Positions 20,969 to 28,883 of a DNA stretch of 64,000 bases are shown here, in pieces. Numbering within the stretch: the first letter of the stretch is position 1; each line of letters opens with the position of its first letter. Source of the stretch: Terriglobia bacterium (lineage in GTDB: Bacteria; Acidobacteriota; Terriglobia; Terriglobales; Acidobacteriaceae); NCBI GenBank assembly GCA_020072645.1, contig JAIQGK010000012.1:310001-374000 (forward strand). Direction: 5' to 3'. The notes beneath the pieces were generated by a model. It was not told where the DNA came from. It worked only from the letters and a program-made list of their open reading frames with translations, and did not search any database. Made by a program: the position numbers and the translations under genes.

Positions 20969-21808
20969 ATGTCTACAACCGTGACGATGATCGGTGAAGT
21001 TCCCATCTTTGGATTGCTGGACGACGAAGAACGCGAAGCTCTGGCCCAGCTTATGGATTGCCGCGACTTCAAAGCAGGTGAAACTATTTTTTATTATGGC
21101 GATGCCGGCGGCGAGATTTTTATCCTGCGGACCGGACGAGTTGAGCTTTTCATTGAAAGCACGGAAGGACAAAAGATTGTTCTCTCAGAAAATGAGATGG
21201 GCGACGTGATCGGCGAGCTTTCATTTCTTGATGGCGGCGCGCGCACCGGCACCGCCGTAGCCAGCGAACCGACTGAAATGCTGGTCATGCATCGCGACCG
21301 TTTGCTCGAGTTTATCGATAAGCATCCGCACGCCGCTATGGACCTGCTCACCGCTGTGGGCCGCCGCCTGCGCGCTACCGACGAGCTTCTGCGCACACAG
21401 GTTTCCCGCAATCCCAACCTGGAAGAAGAAGAACGGCTGACTTTTGGTCAGCGCATCGCGGACAAAGTCGCGGCTTTTGGCGGTTCGTGGACTTTTATCA
21501 TCCTCTTTGGAGTTGTTCTTGCCATCTGGGTCATTCTTAATTCGACGGCGCTGCTCCGGGACCACTTTGATCCGTACCCTTATATTTTGTTGAATTTATT
21601 TCTATCGATGATCGCCTCCGTTCAGGCGCCTGTGATCATGATGTCGCAAAACAGACTGTCATCCAAAGACCGATTGAAGTCGGACCTGGATTTTGCGGTG
21701 AACCTGAAGGCCGAATTGGAAGTGGCCCATCTTCATCGCAAAGTTGACCATATTTACGAGCGGCTTGAAGACCATTTTGCGCGGCTGGAGCGGAAAGGCA
21801 GCAATTAG
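20969..21808 (+). CDS. Cyclic-nucleotide-binding domain fused to DUF1003 membrane domain
   Basis: 279 residues. Residues about 10-130 are a cNMP-binding beta-barrel: FKAGETIFYYGDAGGEIFIL, then GDVIGELSFLDGGARTGTAV in the phosphate cassette position. The Arg usually needed for cyclic nucleotide is replaced or shifted, so ligand binding is uncertain. Residues about 150-260 are a DUF1003 domain: FGQRIADKVAAFGGSWTFII with two helices (FGVVLAIWVILN and LLNLFLSMIASVQAPVIMMS) and a soluble coiled-coil tail (LEVAHLHRKVDHIYERLEDH). It is probably a membrane sensor. The role is unknown. Confidence 0.85.
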   Translation: MSTTVTMIGEVPIFGLLDDEEREALAQLMDCRDFKAGETIFYYGDAGGEIFILRTGRVELFIESTEGQKIVLSENEMGDVIGELSFLDGGARTGTAVASEPTEMLVMHRDRLLEFIDKHPHAAMDLLTAVGRRLRATDELLRTQVSRNPNLEEEERLTFGQRIADKVAAFGGSWTFIILFGVVLAIWVILNSTALLRDHFDPYPYILLNLFLSMIASVQAPVIMMSQNRLSSKDRLKSDLDFAVNLKAELEVAHLHRKVDHIYERLEDHFARLERKGSN

Positions 21809-21985
21809 CAATTGCAATTAGCTTTTCTGAAGTCCCCGAACCCGCAACCAACACCGAGGTGTGGTTCTTTTGGGATCGCAAATGAAGCGGGTGAGGGATT
21901 CCTACCGCCACTGAAATCTTGAAGGTTCATGATTTCGCGTAGCCTGCTTAAAGGCGATCCTGTGAGAACATCGTAGCTATATGGA

Positions 21986-22016
21986 TCCCTCCCCTTCGGC
22001 AAGCTCAGGGTCGGGA
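21986..22016 (+). repeat. 31-bp dispersed repeat, copy 1
   Basis: The word TCCCTCCCCTTCGGCAAGCT, continuing CAGGGTCGGGA, lies just ahead of mnmE. It recurs with one change at 61499-61529. Confidence 0.85.
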
Positions 22017-22042
22017 CTTCAGAAAACAAGCTGATTGCTCCA

Positions 22043-23401
22043 ATGAACCTGGACGATACCATCGTCGCAATTGCCACGCCGCCCGGCCGCGGTGGCATTG
22101 GCGTGGTTCGCCTTGCTGGCGCGGAAGCGCGCACGATCGCCGGCCCAATGCTGAGGCTGAAGCATGAGCTTGCCGCGGGGCGTGCCGTGTTTGGCGAAGT
22201 GATTGAACCTGCCACGGGCGAACGGATCGACGAAGCAGTGGTTACTTTTTTCGCCAAGCCGCATTCTTACACCGCGGACGACGTTATAGAAATCTCCGCA
22301 CACGGCGCGCCGGTTGTGCTGCGGCATATTGTTGAACTGGCCACAAGCCGCGGCGCGCGCCTGGCTGAGCCCGGGGAGTTCACCATGCGTGCATTCCTCA
22401 ACGGCCGCATTGATCTCACCCAGGCTGAGGCGGTCCGCGACCTGATTGAGTCGCAAACGCTGTATCAGGCCAAAGTCGCGGCGCAACAGCTGGAAGGTTC
22501 GCTTTCACGCCGATTGCAGCCGATCAAGCGCAAGCTGGTCGAGTTGGTGGCGGTGATGGAAGCGGGCATCGACTTTGCTGAAGACGATGTTTCGGTGCTG
22601 CCGCCCGCTGAGATTTTGTTGCGTCTGGAAGAAGTGCAGATTCCGCTTGAACAGCTGCGCGCGTCTTTTGCTTACGGGAAGATCGTGCATGAAGGCCTCA
22701 CACTCGCAATCGTAGGACGGCCAAACGTGGGCAAGTCAAGCCTGTTCAACAGGCTGGTGGAGCGAGAGAGGGCCATTGTGACCGCCACGCCCGGCACCAC
22801 GCGCGATCTGGTCACGGAAACCGTCGCTCTGGGCGGCATTCCCATCAAGTTGATCGATACGGCAGGCATACGCCACTCCACAGACGAAGCCGAGAGCATC
22901 GGTATCCGCAAGTCGTATGAAGCGCTGAGCGAGGCCGATCTGGTGCTGGTGGTGCTCGATAGCACGCAGGAACTTTCTGCCGAAGATCGCGAGCTATTGG
23001 ATGTTAGCGCCAAGCGCCGCGCGCTGGCCGTAGCCAACAAGTCTGATCTTGCTCCCGATGGCCAGCCCGCGCTGACCGAAATGAAGATATTCAGCACTTC
23101 GGCGGTCACCGGCGCCGGCATCAATGAGCTTCGTGCGGCGATCCTTGAAGAAGTCGCTGGCCACTCCGTGCGAGGGGAACAGGAAACCGGCTTTCTGACA
23201 AACATCCGCCACCAGCGGCTGGTGGAAGAATCGCTCAGCTGTATTGAAGCCGCATGCCACGCGGTGACGCGAAGCATTCCGCATGAAATGATCATGCTCG
23301 ATCTTTATGGCGCGTTGCGCCCATTGGATGCCATCACAGGCGAGACCACGACCGATGACATCCTGAATTTGATCTTCAGCAGTTTTTGTATTGGAAAGTA
23401 G
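22043..23401 (+). CDS. mnmE: tRNA uridine-34 modification GTPase MnmE
   Basis: 452 residues. With MnmG it installs (carboxymethyl)aminomethyl groups on wobble uridine 34. The N-terminal folate-binding domain begins [20 protein letters not shown]; the helical domain follows; the inserted G domain has G1 GRPNVGKS (225-232), G2 TTRD, G3 DTAG in KLIDTAGIR, and G4 NKSD. The C-terminus ends in the conserved FCIGK whose Cys is needed for activity. It is the last gene of the rpmH-rnpA-yidD-yidC-jag block, although a DUF1003 gene is interposed. mnmG is not in the window. Confidence 0.96.
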   Translation: MNLDDTIVAIATPPGRGGIGVVRLAGAEARTIAGPMLRLKHELAAGRAVFGEVIEPATGERIDEAVVTFFAKPHSYTADDVIEISAHGAPVVLRHIVELATSRGARLAEPGEFTMRAFLNGRIDLTQAEAVRDLIESQTLYQAKVAAQQLEGSLSRRLQPIKRKLVELVAVMEAGIDFAEDDVSVLPPAEILLRLEEVQIPLEQLRASFAYGKIVHEGLTLAIVGRPNVGKSSLFNRLVERERAIVTATPGTTRDLVTETVALGGIPIKLIDTAGIRHSTDEAESIGIRKSYEALSEADLVLVVLDSTQELSAEDRELLDVSAKRRALAVANKSDLAPDGQPALTEMKIFSTSAVTGAGINELRAAILEEVAGHSVRGEQETGFLTNIRHQRLVEESLSCIEAACHAVTRSIPHEMIMLDLYGALRPLDAITGETTTDDILNLIFSSFCIGK

Positions 23402-23461
23402 CTAAAGAGATTATTTTCGCTTCAGGAGCGTTAGAATGTCGCCCATCGGGGCAACTAGGGT

Positions 23462-24217
23462 ATGGCACAGATCCAAAGCAGACTGGAGCGCCTGAACATT
23501 GCCGCAAGGGCTATGGTGGGGGAACATGCCTTTAATGTCGAGCGACTCTCCTGGACTGCAATAGCCGGACTAGTTGTTTTTTGGGCGGTTAGATCGACAG
23601 CTTCTGCGCCTGGGACTCTTGGCCTTCGAATCAACGCAGCAGTTTCTGTGATCATCGTTCTTTTTTTTTGGCTGAACTGGCGTTACGCGTTCCATGCTCT
23701 CGCCCTGGGCTGGGCTGCCGGCGGCTTCGCGATGTTCTGGTTTTACATCCCGCACCCGCATACTGTCACTGCCTGGACCCTGCGGTGCACTCTTCCCCTA
23801 GTTTGCATGCGTATGGTCTATCGCGAACTGGAGCTCGGGATTCCTTATGCTAAGGCTCGCGGCAGAGGATGGGAAACGGAGCGATCGCAGGTACACGAGT
23901 GGTTCAAGCTGCTGATGGACCAGAACTCTTCGTCATCGACCGTGGAAGTTTCCTCGCGAGGTTTTTGGAGCTTGTCCACCTATCGGCTGATCTTGCTGGG
24001 TGATTGCTGGGCCATCGCAAAATTTACGACCGGGGACCACATTCTGTTGGGTTTCAGGGTTTTCGCCCGAAGCGCGGTTTGTGCTGCCCAGGGCTTAGAT
24101 GGAAAACTTGCGCTCTATTTCGGGAGTGAAAAGATCAGACAAGCATCGCTTACGCCGGAAATGCTGCATCGCCTATTACAACTCGCCGAGCCAGCCGACA
24201 GCGTGCCGCAGTTATAG
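23462..24217 (+). CDS. Membrane protein of unknown function
   Basis: 251 residues. Three or four hydrophobic helices occupy residues 28-125 (AIAGLVVFWAV; VSVIIVLFFWLN; FHALALGWAAGGFAMFWFY). A soluble C-terminal half of about 115 residues follows, containing STYRLILLGDCWAIAKFTTG and ALYFGSEKIRQASL. No domain is recognised. It begins 60 nt after mnmE on the same strand, so read-through is possible. It converges with the peptidase-like gene at 24231 with only 13 nt between stops. Confidence 0.6.
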   Translation: MAQIQSRLERLNIAARAMVGEHAFNVERLSWTAIAGLVVFWAVRSTASAPGTLGLRINAAVSVIIVLFFWLNWRYAFHALALGWAAGGFAMFWFYIPHPHTVTAWTLRCTLPLVCMRMVYRELELGIPYAKARGRGWETERSQVHEWFKLLMDQNSSSSTVEVSSRGFWSLSTYRLILLGDCWAIAKFTTGDHILLGFRVFARSAVCAAQGLDGKLALYFGSEKIRQASLTPEMLHRLLQLAEPADSVPQL

Positions 24218-24230
24218 CAAACCCAAGAAG

Positions 24231-24857
24231 CTATTGCGAAAGAACTGAGACGCTCAATATCCCGGCGATCTCTGCCGGATCGTCTCGCCCTTTTAGAAAG
24301 GTGACGCCCGGCAGCTTGGCGTAAGTGTTGGCCAGGCGGATTTCTTTTACTTCAAAGAAGCGAGTCCCGTCACGGCCAATGCGCTCATCATACGTTACGC
24401 CGGTCAGATAATACGGATGCCCGCGCCACAGCAGCAGCGTTACTTGTTGCTGTTTCAAGTCGGCAATTACGGGATCGATATTCACCGGAGGCCCAGGCAC
24501 GAACTGAATTTCCAGGCGAACGTGGCGGCCATCGTCTAAAACAAAGTCATGGTTCACCACCAGCTTCAGAGCGTCGATGCTTGGCGTGTCGTCCACACAC
24601 AGCTCGCCGCCATTCAGGCGCATGACCCAGAAACTCTGGTCCAGCGGAATATTCTGCCGCTGAAGCATTGTCTCCAAACCCGCGGCCACGGCCCAGTTTT
24701 CGCAGTTTTGTTTTGCTGTATTCAGCTTGGTTTCTGCGGCAAGGTCGGCGGTCTGGTCGGGCTTGAGATAGTACTGCTGCCGTTGTTTCTGGCCGACTGC
24801 TTGCAATAACATCGTGATCAGCAAGAAAAAGACTGCGAAATGTGATCTGCCTCGCAT
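24231..24857 (-). CDS. Secreted C39/papain-like cysteine peptidase fold protein
   Basis: 208 residues with a signal peptide (FAVFFLLITMLLQAVG). The mature part has NCENWAVAAGLETMLQRQ, which resembles the catalytic Cys helix of C39-like peptidases (N-C-x-x-W), and a later RGHPYYLTGVTYDE that can provide the catalytic His, followed by an Asn (LANTYAKLP). The order Cys-His-Asn and the spacing fit a papain-like or C39-like fold, but the catalytic role is inferred from the motif only. It is probably a single-gene unit: convergent with 23462 and followed upstream by ruvA on the same strand. Confidence 0.6.
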   Translation of the reverse strand: MRGRSHFAVFFLLITMLLQAVGQKQRQQYYLKPDQTADLAAETKLNTAKQNCENWAVAAGLETMLQRQNIPLDQSFWVMRLNGGELCVDDTPSIDALKLVVNHDFVLDDGRHVRLEIQFVPGPPVNIDPVIADLKQQQVTLLLWRGHPYYLTGVTYDERIGRDGTRFFEVKEIRLANTYAKLPGVTFLKGRDDPAEIAGILSVSVLSQ

Positions 24858-24917
24858 GGCTAATGCAAGTGTAAGCTGACTTGGCTGCCATTCATCGGCA
24901 AGATTTGGCGGAAGTTC

Positions 24918-25502
24918 TTACTTTGCCAATGCGGCCATAGCCTTACGGAAGAGCGAATCGAAGCTCTGGTTGGAAACATCGCCCAGCTTGGCCAGCGCTC
25001 GCTCTGCGAGAGGCCGCTGATAACCCAGGTTGACCAGCGCGGAGATCACGTCTTCTTCTACTGGCGAGGCGGTAGTGACGGTATCCGGCGGGACGCCGAA
25101 GGCATCCAGCTTGTCACGCAATTCCAGAACCATACGCTCAGCGGTTTTTTTGCCAATCCCAGGAACGCGCGTGAGGGCGGCCACGTTATTGCCCTTGATG
25201 GCGGCTATCATCGCGTCCACGGGCATGCCGCTCAGGATAGTAATGGCCAGTTTGGGGCCAATCCCGCTCACGCTCAGCAGCTTTTCAAAAAGTTGTTTCT
25301 CGCCTGCGCGCAGAAAACCGAAGAGAGCCAGCGTATCTTCCCGCACATGGGTATGGATGAAGAATGAAACTTCAACACTCAATGCCGGTAGTTCAGAAAA
25401 AGTAGGGACGCTGATGGTTACGTCATAGCCCACGCCGCCAGCCTCGACAATCGCCTGGTTCGGGTGCTTCGAGATAAGCTTGCCTCTTAGGTGCGCTATC
25501 AT
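24918..25502 (-). CDS. ruvA: Holliday junction branch migration protein RuvA
   Basis: 194 residues. Domain I starts MIAHLRGKLISKHPNQAIVE; domain II has two helix-hairpin-helix motifs that bind the junction, LLSVSGIGPKLAITILSG and LTRVPGIGKKTAERMVLEL; domain III at the C-terminus (EDVISALVNLGYQRPLAERA) contacts RuvB. The length is near the usual 200. ruvC and ruvB are not adjacent, unlike in many genomes. The 5' flank is taken up by two diverged repeat units (25509-25715), so its promoter may lie in the repeats or beyond. Confidence 0.95.
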   Translation of the reverse strand: MIAHLRGKLISKHPNQAIVEAGGVGYDVTISVPTFSELPALSVEVSFFIHTHVREDTLALFGFLRAGEKQLFEKLLSVSGIGPKLAITILSGMPVDAMIAAIKGNNVAALTRVPGIGKKTAERMVLELRDKLDAFGVPPDTVTTASPVEEDVISALVNLGYQRPLAERALAKLGDVSNQSFDSLFRKAMAALAK

Positions 25503-25508
25503 TTGTTT

Positions 25509-25715
25509 TTGTCGCTACGCTCCAACCGCTCAACATCCTCGTATTTGACCAGAGCAATCTGCTCCTGATGCCGCGCTCTCGGCACGCGAGTCAGCCTCAC
25601 GCGATGACAACTGGCCTGGTCGCTGCGCTCCACACCGCTCCACATCTTGGTTTCAATTGAATCGCACTGCACCTGTGGAAGCGCGCTCGGGCACGCAAGC
25701 CGGCCTCGCGCGGAG
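25509..25715 (-). repeat. Two diverged family A repeat units upstream of ruvA
   Basis: On the minus strand each approximately 90-nt unit runs GAGGC...CGTGCC...GAGCGGT(G)TGGAGCG-AGCGAC, matching the unit at 18236-18432 in start, end and much of the middle (for example CCACAGG-GCA and AGATG-GGAGCGG). The units occupy about 25509-25604 and 25618-25715. They differ from each other more than the yidC copies do, so they are older. Confidence 0.7.
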
Positions 25716-25768
25716 GGTGAAAAGACAATGTTGCGAACGTTACCAGTTTGGCCCGCGATGTTTCACCT

Positions 25769-26506
25769 TTAACTCCTGCGCTTGTAAAAAATATTGAACT
25801 GGAATCCCGGGTTCGGCGGAAACAACGCAGCAACTTTCTTCAAGCGTTCAGCCAGAGCCGACGGCGCCAGCAGCGGGTAATCGCGTTCACGCAGCTCGTA
25901 ATAATCCACATCCAGGCAAAGCGAGAGCAGGTAAATGGCGATGGAGTCGCAAAACGTGGCAGCCAGATAGTCTGACTTGGCTTTTTCGTCCACGCGGTCT
26001 GAAGATCCGGCCATTTTGCGAAATTCATGAGCGTCAAGGCTTGTCTCACCGCGGACGTTGGCTTGCGCCTGAGACCAGACAAGCTCAGCAAATTCCGGGG
26101 ACATGCCGGCTTTGTCCACGAATGCGTGGCCTACATTGATATAAAACTCAAACGCAATGGCGAATCGTTCATCGAGCAGCCGGGTGGAGATAAAGACGCA
26201 CTGCGAGTTGCCGGAATCGATATTGCGATGGCAGATTGCTCCTTCTGGCGGCGCGCCGTCAAAGCGTTCGGCGACCAGGGTTTTGTCGCCATCGCTAATG
26301 GCGAGCGGCACAAAATAGAAGGCCTTGCGCTCCAGCGCGGCCGCAATCGGGCGCGGCACAGCGCCGATGATCCGCTCCAGATCGTCGGAAGGAAGCATGA
26401 CCTCGCCCGACGTGGTATAGCAGATACCGTTGGGTGCCTGGTTGACTCGCGCGTCGCGAATAATTTCCTGCGCGGTGCGGAGTTGCGCATTGACTGCCTG
26501 ACTCAC
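25769..26506 (-). CDS. Conserved-looking protein of unknown function
   Basis: 245 residues, soluble. It contains an N-terminal helix (NAQLRTAQEIIRDARV), a middle with SGEVMLPSDDLERIIGAVPR and a long helical half (FAELVWSQAQANVRGETSLD; AATFCDSIAIYLLSLCLDVD). No motif or fold is recognised and no catalytic pattern is clear. It is on the same strand as ruvA but separated by 266 nt of repeats. Codon composition resembles the neighbours, so it is likely a true gene. Divergent from the small membrane gene at 26555. Confidence 0.6.
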   Translation of the reverse strand: MSQAVNAQLRTAQEIIRDARVNQAPNGICYTTSGEVMLPSDDLERIIGAVPRPIAAALERKAFYFVPLAISDGDKTLVAERFDGAPPEGAICHRNIDSGNSQCVFISTRLLDERFAIAFEFYINVGHAFVDKAGMSPEFAELVWSQAQANVRGETSLDAHEFRKMAGSSDRVDEKAKSDYLAATFCDSIAIYLLSLCLDVDYYELRERDYPLLAPSALAERLKKVAALFPPNPGFQFNIFYKRRS

Positions 26507-26554
26507 GTTATTATTCTAACGTACACTTGATTTATCGGAAGCAATGGGTCCTTT

Positions 26555-26785
26555 ATGAACAAATTCTTTTTGAGTGCCGGGATCGGTCTTGTTTCTGGCG
26601 TAATCACCTTCTTTCTCTCCGTGGCGTTCCTGTGCTTTGTGCTGCTGGCGCTCAGGGCGGCAAGCCACACCACTCCGGACATGACGCTGGCTTACAAAGC
26701 CGCTGTCCCGGTGGCGATCTTAGGCGCAATTTGCGGTTTTACCATCGCGCTGATCCGCGTAGGCCGGCCACGGGCGGCTCGCTAG
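26555..26785 (+). CDS. Small two-helix membrane protein
   Basis: 76 residues from ATG. Two hydrophobic helices: FFLSAGIGLVSGVITFFLSV running into AFLCFVLLAL, and AVPVAILGAICGFTIALI, joined by a short polar loop, with a basic tail (RVGRPRAAR). No family is recognised. It lies between a divergent unknown and an M28 peptidase gene 97 nt downstream on the same strand. Confidence 0.55.
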   Translation: MNKFFLSAGIGLVSGVITFFLSVAFLCFVLLALRAASHTTPDMTLAYKAAVPVAILGAICGFTIALIRVGRPRAAR

Positions 26786-26881
26786 CAACTCAACAAATCT
26801 TCACTCATCATTGTTTGACCGCGTCCGGCGATGCGATTACACTTCTCTGCCCGCCATTCTGGCCCACATCAAGGAGAAATA

Positions 26882-28627
26882 ATGCCAATCGTCAAGCGCC
26901 TTATCTCGTTTATTGCGGTACTCTCGCTGGCCATCGCGCTCAATTGCAGCGCCCAGGAGAAAGTTGATCTGGATGCGATCAGCAAGATCCGCTATGAAGG
27001 TTTTCATAACTCCAAGATCATGGAGATCGCCAGCGGATTGATGGACCAGATTGGCGCGCGCTTGACCGGCTCTCCCAACATGCACAAGGCGAATGAATGG
27101 ACCCGCGACAAGCTGAAGGAGTTTGGGCTGGTCAACTCGCATCTTGAGCCGTGGGAACCTTTCGGTCGCGGCTGGGCCAATGAATATGTAAATGTGCGCA
27201 TGGTGTCCCCAGATACGGCGCCGCTTATCGCGTATGCCAAGGCATGGACGCCAGGCACGAATGGCACGGTCCGCGGCAGCGTTGTTCGAGTGAATATCCG
27301 CGGCCCACAGGATATTGCGAAATACAAAGGCAAGCTGGCGGGCAAGATCGTGCTTTTCGGAGACGATCCGGAGGTAAAGCCTTCAGTAGAGCCCCTTTCA
27401 GAACGGCTGAATGAAAAGTCATTGGCGGATATAGCGAATTACCAGATTCCCAGTGAGCGGAATGAGGCCCGCTTCCGTGAATTTCTCCAGCGCGCACGCC
27501 TGCAACGGCAGCTCAACAAATTTTTCGACGACGAAAAGCCTCTTGCGGTGATCGACCACAGCCGTGGCACGCTCGGCGGCGGGACGGTGTTTGTACAGCA
27601 AGGCGGCTCATACAAAGTGGGGCAGACTGCCGGTACTCCGCAAATCACGCTGGCCACCGAACATTGGACTCGTATTGCGCGCATCCTGGCCGCCAAGAAA
27701 GACGTGGAACTTGAACTGAACGTAAAGAATAATTTCTATGACGGGCCCGAGGCCATGACGCAGAATGACACCATCGCGGAAATTCCCGGCACGGACAAGA
27801 AAGATGAAGTGGTAATGCTGGGCGCGCATCTTGATTCCTGGCACAGCGGCACCGGCGCCACGGACAATGGCGCAGGATCAATCGTAATGATGGAAGCTGT
27901 GCGCATCCTGAAAGCGCTTGACCTCAAGCCGCGCCGCACGATTCGCATCGGCCTCTGGAGCGGTGAAGAGCAAGGCCTGCTGGGCTCAGAATGGTATGTG
28001 GCGCATCACTTTGGTTCGCGACCGGAGTCAAAAGACCCTGAGCGCAAAGGCGATCCTTCCGTCCGGCGCCGTGAGAACGGCCCTATGTCTATCAAGCCTG
28101 AGCAGGCAAAGGTTTCCGTCTATTTCAACGTGGACAACGGCTCCGGCAAGATTCGCGGCGTCTTTATGCAGGAAAATGCCGCTGTCCAGCCCATCTTTGA
28201 AGCCTGGATGAAGCCTTTCCACGATCTTGGCATGGATACTTTGACCATGCGCAACACCGGCGGCACTGACCATCTCTCTTTCGATGCGGTCGGCATCCCC
28301 GGATTCCAGTTCATACAGGACCCGCTGGACTACGACACACGCACGCACCACTCCAACATGGACGTCTATGACCGCTTGCAACCGGAAGACTTGAAGCAGA
28401 TGGCCGTGATCGTGGCGTCATTTGTTTATATGGCGGCGCAGCGTGACCAGATGTTCCCGCGCAAGCCGATCGAGAAAGAGCTGCCGCCAACCCCTCCGGC
28501 GCAAGACGACGAAAACGCTGCTCCGGCTTCGCCGGTAACAAATCCTGCGGTCGCGGATCGTCCGCAGCGGCCTCGGCCAGCGGAGGAACGACCACGCGCG
28601 CAGCCCAGCCCGACTCCGAAGCCGTAA
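26882..28627 (+). CDS. Secreted M28-family zinc aminopeptidase/carboxypeptidase
   Basis: 581 residues from the ATG at 26882, which has AAGGAG 6 nt upstream; codons further up (26831) precede the signal peptide and are not used. Signal peptide: FIAVLSLAIALNCSAQ. A PA-like inserted region spans about 100-250. The M28 zinc ligands are all visible: HLDSWHSGTGATDNGAG (His and bridging Asp), GEEQGLLGS (catalytic Glu pair), NVDNGSGK, and GGTDHLSFD (final His). The C-terminal 60 residues are a Pro/Ala/Arg-rich tail, probably cell-surface linker. It likely digests peptides outside the cytoplasm. Confidence 0.9.
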   Translation: MPIVKRLISFIAVLSLAIALNCSAQEKVDLDAISKIRYEGFHNSKIMEIASGLMDQIGARLTGSPNMHKANEWTRDKLKEFGLVNSHLEPWEPFGRGWANEYVNVRMVSPDTAPLIAYAKAWTPGTNGTVRGSVVRVNIRGPQDIAKYKGKLAGKIVLFGDDPEVKPSVEPLSERLNEKSLADIANYQIPSERNEARFREFLQRARLQRQLNKFFDDEKPLAVIDHSRGTLGGGTVFVQQGGSYKVGQTAGTPQITLATEHWTRIARILAAKKDVELELNVKNNFYDGPEAMTQNDTIAEIPGTDKKDEVVMLGAHLDSWHSGTGATDNGAGSIVMMEAVRILKALDLKPRRTIRIGLWSGEEQGLLGSEWYVAHHFGSRPESKDPERKGDPSVRRRENGPMSIKPEQAKVSVYFNVDNGSGKIRGVFMQENAAVQPIFEAWMKPFHDLGMDTLTMRNTGGTDHLSFDAVGIPGFQFIQDPLDYDTRTHHSNMDVYDRLQPEDLKQMAVIVASFVYMAAQRDQMFPRKPIEKELPPTPPAQDDENAAPASPVTNPAVADRPQRPRPAEERPRAQPSPTPKP

Positions 28628-28700
28628 CGTTGGCCACAAAGCTTCGTGGTAGGTGCAAAGCTTGGAAAACGGCGATTGTTGCGACTCGAAAATCTAGAGG

Positions 28701-28729
28701 GTGGAGACGTAGCACTGCTACGTCTCCAC
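28701..28729. repeat. Palindromic repeat-like hairpin
   Basis: GTGGAGACGTA and TACGTCTCCAC pair perfectly (11 bp) around a 7-nt loop that can itself pair further. There is no T-tract, so it resembles a dispersed palindrome and not a terminator, although it may slow transcription after the M28 gene. Confidence 0.6.
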
Positions 28730-28786
28730 TGCAGCTACTGTGTTCTAGCTGAACTGCGGATCAGGGCAAATCTGCGGCTAAAAGCT

Positions 28787-28861
28787 TTCCTCCGTGCCTC
28801 CGTTCTCCCGTGGTGAGGTTTGGGCTTTTCCTTCCTTCGCGCCCTTTGCGGTAAAAGCCCA
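28787..28861 (-). repeat. Intergenic repeat pair of the CACGGAGGCACGG and CGCAAAGG-GCGAAGG type
   Basis: On the minus strand the region reads ACCGCAAAGGGCGCGAAGGA and then CACCACGGGAGAACGGAGGC. Both modules are of a type I recall as common dispersed spacer repeats. The second also occurs in frame inside the adjacent helicase gene (30366-30401). Confidence 0.65.
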
Positions 28862-28883
28862 AACACGCGATACTTGATCTAAC

